36,173 nt of DNA from Deltaproteobacteria bacterium. Its GTDB lineage: Bacteria; Desulfobacterota; Dissulfuribacteria; Dissulfuribacterales; Dissulfuribacteraceae. Both the position numbers and the translations under genes were made by a program. Position 1 is the stretch's first letter; each line of letters opens with the position of its first letter. Shown here one piece after another: positions 24,472 to 34,221 of the stretch. The stretch covers positions 1-36,173 of the forward strand of contig WGBU01000190.1 in assembly GCA_015494155.1 (NCBI GenBank), in the 5' to 3' direction. The notes under the pieces were generated by a model. That model did no database searches. It worked only from the letters and a program-made list of their open reading frames with translations, and was not told the origin of the DNA.

Positions 24472-26841
24472 ATGAAAGGACGAAGTAGGCTGCTTTCTTT
24501 AATGGTTTGCGTACTATTCACTCTATTTTTGGGAGGTGCCACCAAGGCTGCGGCGGCCTGTAAGAGGACTATAAAGATAGGGATACTCCTCGACGGCTCC
24601 ACACCTGGAGACAAGGCGCTATCCGCTACGTTCAAACAGGAGATCACCTCGATGCTGAGGCCCGATGTATGCGCCACCTTTCCATCCCAGTGGGAACTAG
24701 ATGGCAAGGATTCGAGGGAGGGGGTGAGAGAGGCCCTCTCTAAGTTGCTCAGAAAGGGTGGGCCAGATGTAGTACTCGCCCTGGGTGTCATTTCTTCCCT
24801 TGAGGTCCTAAGACGCGGTCCTCTGCCAAAGCCAGTGATTGCACCACTGGTTCCCAGGTTTGCCATAAAGAAGAACAAGGGTTCAAATACAAGTAATGTA
24901 AAAAATCTCATTTACATAGACTCTATCTATTATCTAGATAAGGACATAGAGATCTTTAAAAAGGTGGTGCGCTTTCACCACGTGGCCATCGTGCTGGACA
25001 AAAGGGAGCTCTATTCAATCCCAGATGTCTTCAGACTGGCCCAGGAGTTTGGAGAAAGGCACGGGCTCAAGGTATCCTTGGTGCCAGCAATGGGTTCTGC
25101 TCAAAAGGTGCTACAAGAGATCCCCGGGGGTGTCGATGCAGTGCTCGTTGGCCCACTTTGGCACTTTAGCGGTGGGGAGTTTAAGAAGCTCGTTGAGGGG
25201 CTTAAAAAGAGGCGTCTTCCTTCTTTTGGCATCTGGGATAGACACCAGGTAGAGATGGGGCTTTTTGCAGGGGCAGAGGCGAGTGATAAGGAGGTGATCC
25301 TTGCACGTCGCACAGCGGTGGCCATAATGGATATCCTCCAGGGTGAGGCCCCACACAGAATCGAGGTGAAGTTTAAGAGAAATCGTGAACTCACCATCAA
25401 CATGGCCACTGCCAGGGCCATATCGATCTATCCCGACCTTTTGGTGATGACAGAGGCCACTTTGCTGAATGAAGAGCCTGGCGAGGTCTCTAGGAGGCTA
25501 AATATAAAAAAGGCAGTGGAAGAGGCCATCTCGGCAAACCTGAGGTTAAAGTCAGTTACAGTGGATGTGATGGCAGGTGAACACAAGGTAAAAGAAGAGA
25601 GGGCAGATTTATTTCCACGCGTAGACCTTGCAACGGGCTACAGAATCATCGATTCAGACAGGGCCAGACAGGGCGCAGGTGTTAGCCCTCAACGGGCCTG
25701 GACAGGGACTGCAGGTGGATCGATTCTCCTTTATTCAGACAAGATCTGGGCAAAGTATAGGGCCCAGGAATACTTACAGCGTGCCCGTGAGATGAGGCGA
25801 GAGAAGACTAGGTTGGATGTGACCTACGATGCCTCTGTGGCCTATCTCAATGTCTTGCGTGCAAAGACCATAGAACGCATCTACAAGGAAAACCTCGCCC
25901 TTACCAAGGCAAACCTTGAACGCGCCAAGATAAAGGTGGAGACAGGCGCTGCTGGGCCAGATGAAGTGTACAGGTGGGAATCCAAGTTTGCCAACGACAG
26001 GCGCCTTGTACTATACCGTGAATCAGACACCCTGGATGCCATGGAGGCCTTGAATCGGATTCTCCACCGCCCCCTTGACGAACAATTTGTGCCAGAGGAG
26101 GCCACCTTGAAGGACCCCCTCTTCATGGTGGGCGACAACGCCTTTTTTAAATTCATGGAAAATCCATTGAAGATCCAGCGGTTCAAGGAGTTTGCCACCC
26201 GCGAGGCTGTGGAAAAGAGGCCAGAGATAAAGGTGTTAGACTCATTGATTGATGCCAAAGAGCGCCTTAAAAAATCTGCCAAACGCCAACTCTGGTTGCC
26301 AGACTTCACAGTGGAGTGGAATGTAGACCAGTACCTCGCCCAGGATGGACATGGCGAAAGAGACAACTCCTCCCTTGACGATACAGACTGGAACGTAGGT
26401 GTCTTTGCCCGTATCCCACTCTTTGAAGGAGGAAAGACCTATTACAGGGCGAGGAGGCTCCAAGAAGAGGTCTCTAAACTCTATGTGGACAAAGATGCCC
26501 TAGTAGAGGCGATCTACCAAGAGGTAATGGCTGCCATAAACAAGACAAGGGCCTCATACCCTTCTATTTGGCTCACCCGGGATGCAGAAGTGGCGGCAAA
26601 GAAGAATCTGGACCTTGTGACCGACTCCTATGTCCAGGGCATCAAAAACATCATCGACCTTTTGGATGCGCAGAATCAATATCTAAATGCCAAATTGGAT
26701 GCGGCCAATGCAGTCTATAACTTCCTCATCGACTTCATGGGAGTCCAGCGCGCCATGGGTGAGTTTGTAATCTTCCTGCCAGGACCAGAGCGTGAGCAGT
26801 GGCTCGCAACCTTGAAGGAGATTCTGGCGGCGAAAGACTAG
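24472..26841 (+). CDS. TolC-type outer-membrane efflux protein fused to an ABC_sub_bind-like periplasmic domain
   Basis: Outer-membrane channel of the tripartite pump with an unusual N-terminal addition. ATG 24472 is preferred: AGGAG (24458-24462) is 9 bases upstream, while ATG 24463 directly touches it. A signal peptide covers residues 1-28. Residues ~30-315 resemble a type I periplasmic binding fold (KIGILLDGSTPGD, GPDVVLALG, HHVAIVLDKRELYSIP, VDAVLVGPL, then INMATARAISIYPDLL). The last block resembles the C-terminal signature of ABC_sub_bind (PF04392) proteins. From ~345 to the end the two long coiled-coil repeats of an outer-membrane efflux protein are seen (YDASVAYLNVLRAKTIERIY...; YQEVMAAINKTRASYPSIWL...VTDSYVQGIKNIIDLLDAQN). 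Its 789 residues compare with 430-500 for plain TolC. The frame is continuous across the junction, 24 bases after the permease. Confidence 0.85.
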   Translation: MKGRSRLLSLMVCVLFTLFLGGATKAAAACKRTIKIGILLDGSTPGDKALSATFKQEITSMLRPDVCATFPSQWELDGKDSREGVREALSKLLRKGGPDVVLALGVISSLEVLRRGPLPKPVIAPLVPRFAIKKNKGSNTSNVKNLIYIDSIYYLDKDIEIFKKVVRFHHVAIVLDKRELYSIPDVFRLAQEFGERHGLKVSLVPAMGSAQKVLQEIPGGVDAVLVGPLWHFSGGEFKKLVEGLKKRRLPSFGIWDRHQVEMGLFAGAEASDKEVILARRTAVAIMDILQGEAPHRIEVKFKRNRELTINMATARAISIYPDLLVMTEATLLNEEPGEVSRRLNIKKAVEEAISANLRLKSVTVDVMAGEHKVKEERADLFPRVDLATGYRIIDSDRARQGAGVSPQRAWTGTAGGSILLYSDKIWAKYRAQEYLQRAREMRREKTRLDVTYDASVAYLNVLRAKTIERIYKENLALTKANLERAKIKVETGAAGPDEVYRWESKFANDRRLVLYRESDTLDAMEALNRILHRPLDEQFVPEEATLKDPLFMVGDNAFFKFMENPLKIQRFKEFATREAVEKRPEIKVLDSLIDAKERLKKSAKRQLWLPDFTVEWNVDQYLAQDGHGERDNSSLDDTDWNVGVFARIPLFEGGKTYYRARRLQEEVSKLYVDKDALVEAIYQEVMAAINKTRASYPSIWLTRDAEVAAKKNLDLVTDSYVQGIKNIIDLLDAQNQYLNAKLDAANAVYNFLIDFMGVQRAMGEFVIFLPGPEREQWLATLKEILAAKD

Positions 26842-26874
26842 AGGGAGTGAGATAGTTCTCTTTTTTAGTGCCTG

Positions 26875-29040
26875 ATGGGCGGGAAAAGACTTACCCTATC
26901 CAATCAGATACTCATAGGAGTGGGGCTGGGCCTCTTCCTGGGGCTCTTCTTTGGAGAGCGTATGGCCTTTCTCCACGTTGTAGGGACCATCTACATAAAA
27001 CTCCTACAGGTTACAGTACTCCCGTACATAATCGTTTCACTCACTGGAAGCCTTGGAAAGCTCACCCTGGAGCAGGCCTCGGTGATGGCAAGGCGGGTCT
27101 CTATAATATTTCTCATCCTCTGGGTATTGACACTCCTCTCAGTGGTGCTTTCTGTCTTCTCGTTTCCAAACATCGAGACCGCCTCATTCTTCTCGTCCTC
27201 AATGATACCCAGCACCAAGGAGCCAGACTATCTGGCACTCTATATCCCATTTAATCCATTCTTTTCCCTTGCCCAGAACCTCGTGCCTGCTGTGGTGATA
27301 TTTTGTATTCTGATGGGTACTGCACTCATCACAGTGGAGAAAAAGGAACTCATTATCGAGCCCTTAGACGTTGCCTCTAAGGGGCTACTTAGGATCACAA
27401 ACTTCTTTGTAAAGCTGACCCCTATCGGCCTCTTTGCCATTGCTGCATCGGCAGCAGGCACCATGTATGTGGAGGACATAAAGCAGCTACAGGTCTATAT
27501 CCTGCTCTATATCGCACTTAGTCTAGTCTTTACGTTCTGGATCTTGCCTGCCCTTGTGTCCACCTTTACACGGGTCCCATATGTCAAGATCTTTGAGTAC
27601 TTCAAAGATGCACTGGTCATGGCGTTCTTTACCGGCAGTGTGTTCGTGGTGCTGCCCCTCATCACCGAGAAGGCTACAGAGATAATCAAGAGGTTTGTCA
27701 CAGAGGATCAGGACACCCAAAATGCAGTGGAAGTCATTGCCCCAGCCTCCTTCAATTTCCCTGGAAGCGGAAAGCTCTTGCTGCTCCTCTTTATTCCATT
27801 TGCTGGCTGGATGACCAACACCGACATTGGCCCAGGGCGCTTTATCGAGCTTGCAAGCCTCGGGTTCTTTACCTTTTTTGGCAGTGTGAATGTGGCCATT
27901 CCATGGCTCCTCGACTTCTTTCGCATTCCAGCAGACATATTCGACCTCTTTATGATGAGCGGGATCATAAATTCCCGTTTCTCAACCCTGGCATCTGCCA
28001 TGTTTACCATAGTAGTGAGTATCGCAGGTGCATGCGCCATGACCAGCAACCTCAGATTGAGCCTACCGCGGCTTGTGCGCTATGTGGTCACATCCATCTT
28101 GGGATGCATCGGGGTCATCCTGGTCATGGGCCTTATATTCAGGTTTGTGGTAAACATAAAATATGAAAAGCACGACATAGCCATGGAGATGTCCTTACAG
28201 TTGAAGGATGGTGTCGCTGCCAAGGTATACGACCATCAACCCCCGCCACTTCCAAGGCCCCCGTCCAATGTGCCTCTCACCACAGCCATCAAGGAGCGGG
28301 GAGTGATTCGGATCGGCTATCCGTTAGAGGACAAGATGCCTTTTTCATACCACAACAAGAAGGGCGAGCTTGTGGGGCTTTCCATTGATCTAGCGTATCA
28401 GTTGGCAAAGGATATGGGAGTAGGTCTTGAATTGGTCCCAATAGACGACAGGCACCTAGCCGAGGAGTTGAACAGTGCCAAGGTGGATGTGGTCATGGGA
28501 CACAATCTCATCATCCCCGAGACTGCCCTTCGGCTCAATTTTACCCAGCCCTTCATGTACGAGACCATGGCCCTTGTGATGGAAGACTACAAACGCTCCC
28601 TTTTCCAAGACATGAATGATCTCAGGGAGAAGGCCGTGGTGCTGGCTGTGCCAGACATCCCATATTATAAGAACATGATGAAGGATCTGTTTCCCAAGGC
28701 GAGGCTACGGCCCATTGGCTCTGTGAAGGATTTCTTCTTGGGAAGATACAAAGACGCAGATGCCATGGTCTACACTGCAGAGGGCGGGGCGTTCATGACG
28801 CTCATCTATCCCAGATATTCAGTAGTGGTGCCCAGGGGTCTAAATATTCGCCTTCCACTGGCATTTCCAGTGAGGATGGGCGGGCAGAGCCTGGCCCGTT
28901 TTATGGACGCCTGGATAGCCATGAAGACCCATGATGGTACACTGGATCGGCTGGTTAGTTATTGGATCAAGGGCGAGAATGCAAAACCAAAACGCCCCAG
29001 ATGGTGTATAGCAAGGGATCTCTTGCACATCATAGACTAG
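26875..29040 (+). CDS. DAACS-type symporter fused to a family-3 solute-binding domain
   Basis: Residues ~1-400 resemble the dicarboxylate/amino acid:cation symporter family, with hydrophobic segments in the expected pattern. The diagnostic sites diverge. The Ser-rich HP1 tip is TGSVFVVLP (~252-260) and the NMDGT motif is replaced by NFPGSG (294-299). A further hydrophobic segment at ~402-428 follows, then a Pro-rich linker and a family-3 solute-binding domain (~468-715: VIRIGYPLEDKMPFSYHNKKG, GLSIDLAYQLAKDMG, DVVMGHNLIIPETALRLNFT). ATG 26875 is the only likely start in frame and lacks a good Shine-Dalgarno, so translation may depend on the preceding gene 33 bases away. Substrates are probably amino or carboxylic acids, by family only. 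Confidence 0.85.
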   Translation: MGGKRLTLSNQILIGVGLGLFLGLFFGERMAFLHVVGTIYIKLLQVTVLPYIIVSLTGSLGKLTLEQASVMARRVSIIFLILWVLTLLSVVLSVFSFPNIETASFFSSSMIPSTKEPDYLALYIPFNPFFSLAQNLVPAVVIFCILMGTALITVEKKELIIEPLDVASKGLLRITNFFVKLTPIGLFAIAASAAGTMYVEDIKQLQVYILLYIALSLVFTFWILPALVSTFTRVPYVKIFEYFKDALVMAFFTGSVFVVLPLITEKATEIIKRFVTEDQDTQNAVEVIAPASFNFPGSGKLLLLLFIPFAGWMTNTDIGPGRFIELASLGFFTFFGSVNVAIPWLLDFFRIPADIFDLFMMSGIINSRFSTLASAMFTIVVSIAGACAMTSNLRLSLPRLVRYVVTSILGCIGVILVMGLIFRFVVNIKYEKHDIAMEMSLQLKDGVAAKVYDHQPPPLPRPPSNVPLTTAIKERGVIRIGYPLEDKMPFSYHNKKGELVGLSIDLAYQLAKDMGVGLELVPIDDRHLAEELNSAKVDVVMGHNLIIPETALRLNFTQPFMYETMALVMEDYKRSLFQDMNDLREKAVVLAVPDIPYYKNMMKDLFPKARLRPIGSVKDFFLGRYKDADAMVYTAEGGAFMTLIYPRYSVVVPRGLNIRLPLAFPVRMGGQSLARFMDAWIAMKTHDGTLDRLVSYWIKGENAKPKRPRWCIARDLLHIID

Positions 29041-29387
29041 GCATACTCTACCTTCTTGGTGACCTCCTTTTTGATCCTGTCAAGGGCATAACCCAGGGCA
29101 GATAAGGTATTTTCCCTAAAATCCCCTGCAACACCCAATAGCATGAGATCGTCCCCTACTCTAAGGGTCCCTTGTGCTATCTCCACATCCACTGCAATAA
29201 CCCCTGGAAGGCCCAAGGTCGCCTCCACTATCTCTTGCAATCTTTCGCGGTCAACCTCTACCTGGATCTTTGAACACTTGGACCCATCCCTAGATGTGGC
29301 CCTTACGATGCCATTGTGGATGAGGATCATCCCCGCCTTACCCATGGCCCTTTTCTTTAATCTGTCTCTAAAGCCCTCTATGTCCAT
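29037..29387 (-). CDS. MoaE-like protein (molybdopterin synthase large subunit family)
   Basis: A 116-residue protein resembling MoaE, which transfers sulfur with MoaD to form the dithiolene of molybdopterin, the cofactor also used with tungsten. Supporting stretches are AGMILIHNGIVRATSRDG, LPGVIAVDVEIAQGTLRVGD, DLMLLGVAGDFRENTLSALG and YALDRIKKEV, matching the order of MoaE strands and the long helix. The usual HR-x-G segment reads AQGT and the P-x-W-K-K motif is reduced to VTKK, so catalytic ability is uncertain. The start overlaps the stop of the aldehyde oxidoreductase gene by 10 bases, with GGGGGAG upstream, so the two are translationally coupled. The stop shares CTAG with the convergent symporter gene. 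Confidence 0.75.
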   Translation of the reverse strand: MDIEGFRDRLKKRAMGKAGMILIHNGIVRATSRDGSKCSKIQVEVDRERLQEIVEATLGLPGVIAVDVEIAQGTLRVGDDLMLLGVAGDFRENTLSALGYALDRIKKEVTKKVEYA

Positions 29388-31138
29388 TTTTTCTCCCCCT
29401 CACTCACTAGTTCCTCCAGCCTTTTGCCATAAGCCTCTTTTAGGCTATCTAAAAAGGCAGGGTCAACCTTTCCCTTCCAAGACTCCACCTTATAGAATCG
29501 TTTGGGGATGGTAACTTCTCTTGGTTTAAAACCAGTATCAAACCTGAGCTTCCACCTCCAGAACCTGATCTTCTCTGAAAGTTCCTCCATATTTTTGGCA
29601 ATCTCATGGTAGCCAACCGAGTCGAGGCACATGGCGAGATACTCGTTGGTATACACTGCTCTTGCAAATAGACACGATACCATGGAGTTGAGTAGGACCC
29701 GTCTTGCTTCGTCTTGGATCAGAAATTCTATTGCCTCCTCTAGATCAATGTCCTGCTCTTTCTGCTCCTTGGAATAGGCCCCAGTATCGAGGTGTGAATG
29801 CCTAAAACCCAGTGCCTGGGCAGTAAAGAAGAGCTCTCCTGTGGCATATCCAGCCATCTCCTGGCCGAGGACGCAGGAAAAGTCTTCTCCGCCGTAGTGC
29901 CTTGCTGCCTTTAAAGTGCCATGGGCAAGCAGCCTATAGAATTCATTTGCGCCCATGGCGAGGTGGCGTGCCGCCTCCAAATAGCCCTTTGTATGGCCGA
30001 AACGCAAGGTACAGAGTGTATGGTCTTTTCCGATAAGACCAGTTTGAAGGGCCTCTGTGGCCCAAGCGAGGGCGACCCCCGCTGAGATTACGTCTAGGCC
30101 AAGGGCATCTATCTCCAGGATGAGTTTTAGAACATCTACAGGATTTGTAATGCCCAACATGCAACCTACTGAGAATATTGGCTCATAGTCATAGGCCACC
30201 TGTTCAAAATAGTACCTGTGGTCCTTCATGAATTTTTCCCTGATGTAACCCAAGTGGATACAACCTATGGGACAACCTGAGCACGCAAGATTCCTCAATA
30301 GGTGCCTCTGGGCAAAGGTCTCTCCAGAGATCCGGTTCACGTCTGGGTCGTGTGTGTCGGTGAGATTCCTCCATGGGAGGGACTTTAGACGATTTAGTTG
30401 AACGAGGTTGGCAGGTGTTCCAAGGTCGTGATATTTCTTCATCATCCCGGATTCTTCAATCCGTTTGAATATTTCGCCATAGGCCTTTTTGTATTCCCTC
30501 TTGTCTGGTGCCTCAAATAGGGCATCTCCAAGGATTACGATGGCCTTGAGGTTTTTCCTCCCCATTACGGCACCTGCCCCGAGCCTTCCAAAATGTCTGT
30601 AGGTATCTGCATTTATGCACGCATATGCACAGAGATTTTCTCCAGCAGGACCGATCCTCAAGATACTCCTATGTCCCCTCGACTCATCAACAACCCTCCT
30701 TACGATCTTTCCAGTCTGGATGACGTCTAGCCCCCAGAGGTATCTGGCATCTTTTATCTCCACCTTTCTCGAGCCCACCACCAGCATACTAGGGGCCTTG
30801 GCCCGTCCTGTAATCACGAGGGCATCTAGGTCTGCGAAAAAGAGGCTGAGTGCAGAACGCCCCCCTGCGTGACTTTCAGTGAACTGATCGTGGTATGGGG
30901 ACTTGAAGGCACAGACCGTCTTGCTCATCAGTGGGAAATAACCAGTCAATGGCCCGATGGTGAAGATGAGTGGCTGGCCGTCACTGTGCCATGGTTCATC
31001 CTTTAAACCATATTTGCGGAAGAGGAGAGTCCCAAGGCCAGAGCCGCCAATGAACTCCTCTCTCCCCTCTATCTTCTCTATGCTGGCCCTTTCCTTTGTA
31101 AGATCGACTACCAAAACCCTAAAGTATTCTCTTGCCAT
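29378..31138 (-). CDS. Aldehyde ferredoxin oxidoreductase, tungsten type
   Basis: A member of the AOR family, which oxidises aldehydes to acids with ferredoxin as acceptor, or runs in reverse, using a tungsten (or molybdenum) bis-pterin and one [4Fe-4S] cluster. The 586 residues fit the family. The N-terminal domain has GGSGLGTLLF and the pterin-contact block GAVMGRKNLKAI (189-200). The cluster ligands are C286, C289 and C293 (CSGCPIGC), with a distal cysteine, C489, in SCLFARAVY. It sits between a polyferredoxin upstream (6-base gap) and a MoaE-like gene downstream (overlap), which fits an electron carrier and cofactor supply. The substrate aldehyde cannot be read from sequence. Confidence 0.93.
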   Translation of the reverse strand: MAREYFRVLVVDLTKERASIEKIEGREEFIGGSGLGTLLFRKYGLKDEPWHSDGQPLIFTIGPLTGYFPLMSKTVCAFKSPYHDQFTESHAGGRSALSLFFADLDALVITGRAKAPSMLVVGSRKVEIKDARYLWGLDVIQTGKIVRRVVDESRGHRSILRIGPAGENLCAYACINADTYRHFGRLGAGAVMGRKNLKAIVILGDALFEAPDKREYKKAYGEIFKRIEESGMMKKYHDLGTPANLVQLNRLKSLPWRNLTDTHDPDVNRISGETFAQRHLLRNLACSGCPIGCIHLGYIREKFMKDHRYYFEQVAYDYEPIFSVGCMLGITNPVDVLKLILEIDALGLDVISAGVALAWATEALQTGLIGKDHTLCTLRFGHTKGYLEAARHLAMGANEFYRLLAHGTLKAARHYGGEDFSCVLGQEMAGYATGELFFTAQALGFRHSHLDTGAYSKEQKEQDIDLEEAIEFLIQDEARRVLLNSMVSCLFARAVYTNEYLAMCLDSVGYHEIAKNMEELSEKIRFWRWKLRFDTGFKPREVTIPKRFYKVESWKGKVDPAFLDSLKEAYGKRLEELVSEGEKKWT

Positions 31139-31144
31139 GGCCTT

Positions 31145-31549
31145 TTACCCTTCGATCTCAATAAGTTCGAGACACTTGTGTGGGCAAAACTTTACACAAG
31201 TTCCACAATGAATACAGATTACTGGAAAGCCGTGGTCATCTTGTGCCACAGCCCCTACAGGACATGCCTTCTGGCACTCCATACACCTAATACACTCTGT
31301 CTTCTTTAGGATCACCCCTCCGCCCTTTCTTGCAACGAGGGCCCCTGTTGGACAGGCATCGAGACAGGCAGGATCTCTGCATGCAAGGCAAAAGTCTGCC
31401 TCAAAGCCTGTAGAGATACCGCCGGAGCTCCTAATCCTGATCCCAGATGCATTCCAGGATATCAACCCGTGCACCTGGCGCGCACAGGTCATGGAGCAAA
31501 TATGACACCCAATACATCTTTTTATATTTTTGGCACTCAATACCTTCAT
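31145..31549 (-). CDS. 4Fe-4S ferredoxin-type electron-transfer protein with four cluster motifs
   Basis: A 134-residue iron-sulfur protein with four cysteine quartets: C12-C15-C18-C22, C54-C57-C62-C66, C86-C89-C92-C96 and C112-C115-C118-C122, plus an extra C126. Each quartet is a CxxCxx(xx)CxxxC(P) type, predicting up to four [4Fe-4S] clusters. The layout resembles the HycB/DMSO-reductase beta-subunit type of ferredoxin often encoded beside aldehyde oxidoreductases. There is no signal peptide, so it should act in the cytoplasm. The start has AAGGAAGAG upstream. It is the first gene of the three-gene aldehyde oxidoreductase operon and the likely redox partner. Confidence 0.92.
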   Translation of the reverse strand: MKVLSAKNIKRCIGCHICSMTCARQVHGLISWNASGIRIRSSGGISTGFEADFCLACRDPACLDACPTGALVARKGGGVILKKTECIRCMECQKACPVGAVAQDDHGFPVICIHCGTCVKFCPHKCLELIEIEG

Positions 31550-31574
31550 GTCTCTTCCTTCTCTTAAAAGGTGT

Positions 31575-31591
31575 TCTGAATCTATCAGATT
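31575..31591. repeat. Short inverted repeat upstream of the ferredoxin gene
   Basis: TCTGA-ATCTA-TCAGA (31575-31589), overlapping AATCT-ATC-AGATT (31579-31591), gives two interleaved perfect 5-bp inverted repeats. They start 26 bases upstream of the ferredoxin start codon. An operator is possible, but the arms are short enough to be chance. Confidence 0.25.
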
Positions 31592-31688
31592 ACCCCAGTG
31601 TGCCCCTCAGTGGAAGAGGGGTGGAAATGCCATAAATTTGTTTTTCTTATGGTGTGTCTACTGTTAGTTCGGAGAAGACTTGAGGGTA

Positions 31689-31724
31689 GGGGAGGGGAGC
31701 ACCTTCCCCCCCTTCCCCCCTTTT
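31689..31724. terminator. G/C-tract hairpin after katG, possible terminator
   Basis: GGGGAGGGG (31689-31697) can pair with C7-TT-C6 (31706-31720). On the + strand a TTTT run follows (31721-31724), like an intrinsic terminator for transcripts moving rightward. On the - strand it lies 6-41 bases after the katG stop, without a following U-run. It probably ends or insulates katG transcription, though the mechanism is not clear. The rest of the 180-base gap shows no gene. Confidence 0.35.
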
Positions 31725-31729
31725 AGTTT

Positions 31730-33995
<2,266 letters not shown>

Positions 33996-34001
33996 TTTTA
34001 A

Positions 34002-34015
34002 ACAATATTTATTGT
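34002..34015. promoter_or_regulatory. Palindrome just upstream of the katG -35 box, candidate operator
   Basis: ACAATATTTATTGT is a perfect 6-2-6 inverted repeat ending 6 bases upstream of the proposed katG -35 box. Its A/T content, length and place resemble Fur/PerR-family operators, which commonly control katG, but it is not an exact match to either consensus. Regulation by peroxide or iron is therefore a suggestion. Confidence 0.45.
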
Positions 34016-34165
34016 CTCATATTAGTTTTAAAAAAACAATCTAACAGCGCCAAAATTTGTAATTTACACCAGGTTCCATGGACGACTCTTAAGGATACAA
34101 GTTACATCGTTGACTTATGGGAGCCATATGGGATGTTTATAGGTTTTTTTCTATTAAGGATAGAT

Positions 34166-34207
34166 TTAAAAACAAGGGGATTAGCCCAATCACCGGTCCA
34201 ATCCCCT
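34166..34207 (-). terminator. Intrinsic terminator of the exported propeller-like gene
   Basis: On the - strand AGGGGATT (34207-34200) and AATCCCCT (34182-34175) form a perfect 8-bp stem, followed by TGTTTTT. It lies 15 bases after the stop of the gene ending at 34222 and separates it from katG. Confidence 0.85.
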
Positions 34208-34221
34208 CAATCACTTATGAC

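Noticed and set aside
26848-26866. GAGA-TAGT-TCTC followed by six T between the TolC-fusion and symporter genes
   Set aside because: It looks like a tiny terminator, but a 4-bp stem is too weak to call. It may at most cause slight pausing.
26868-27254. 128-codon frame starting 7 bases before the symporter gene
   Set aside because: It is out of frame with, and embedded in, a clearly transmembrane family protein, and its product resembles nothing.
29143-29514. 123-codon + strand frame opposite the MoaE-like gene and the end of the aldehyde oxidoreductase gene
   Set aside because: The - strand genes have family motifs, coupled starts and ribosome binding sites. This frame has none.
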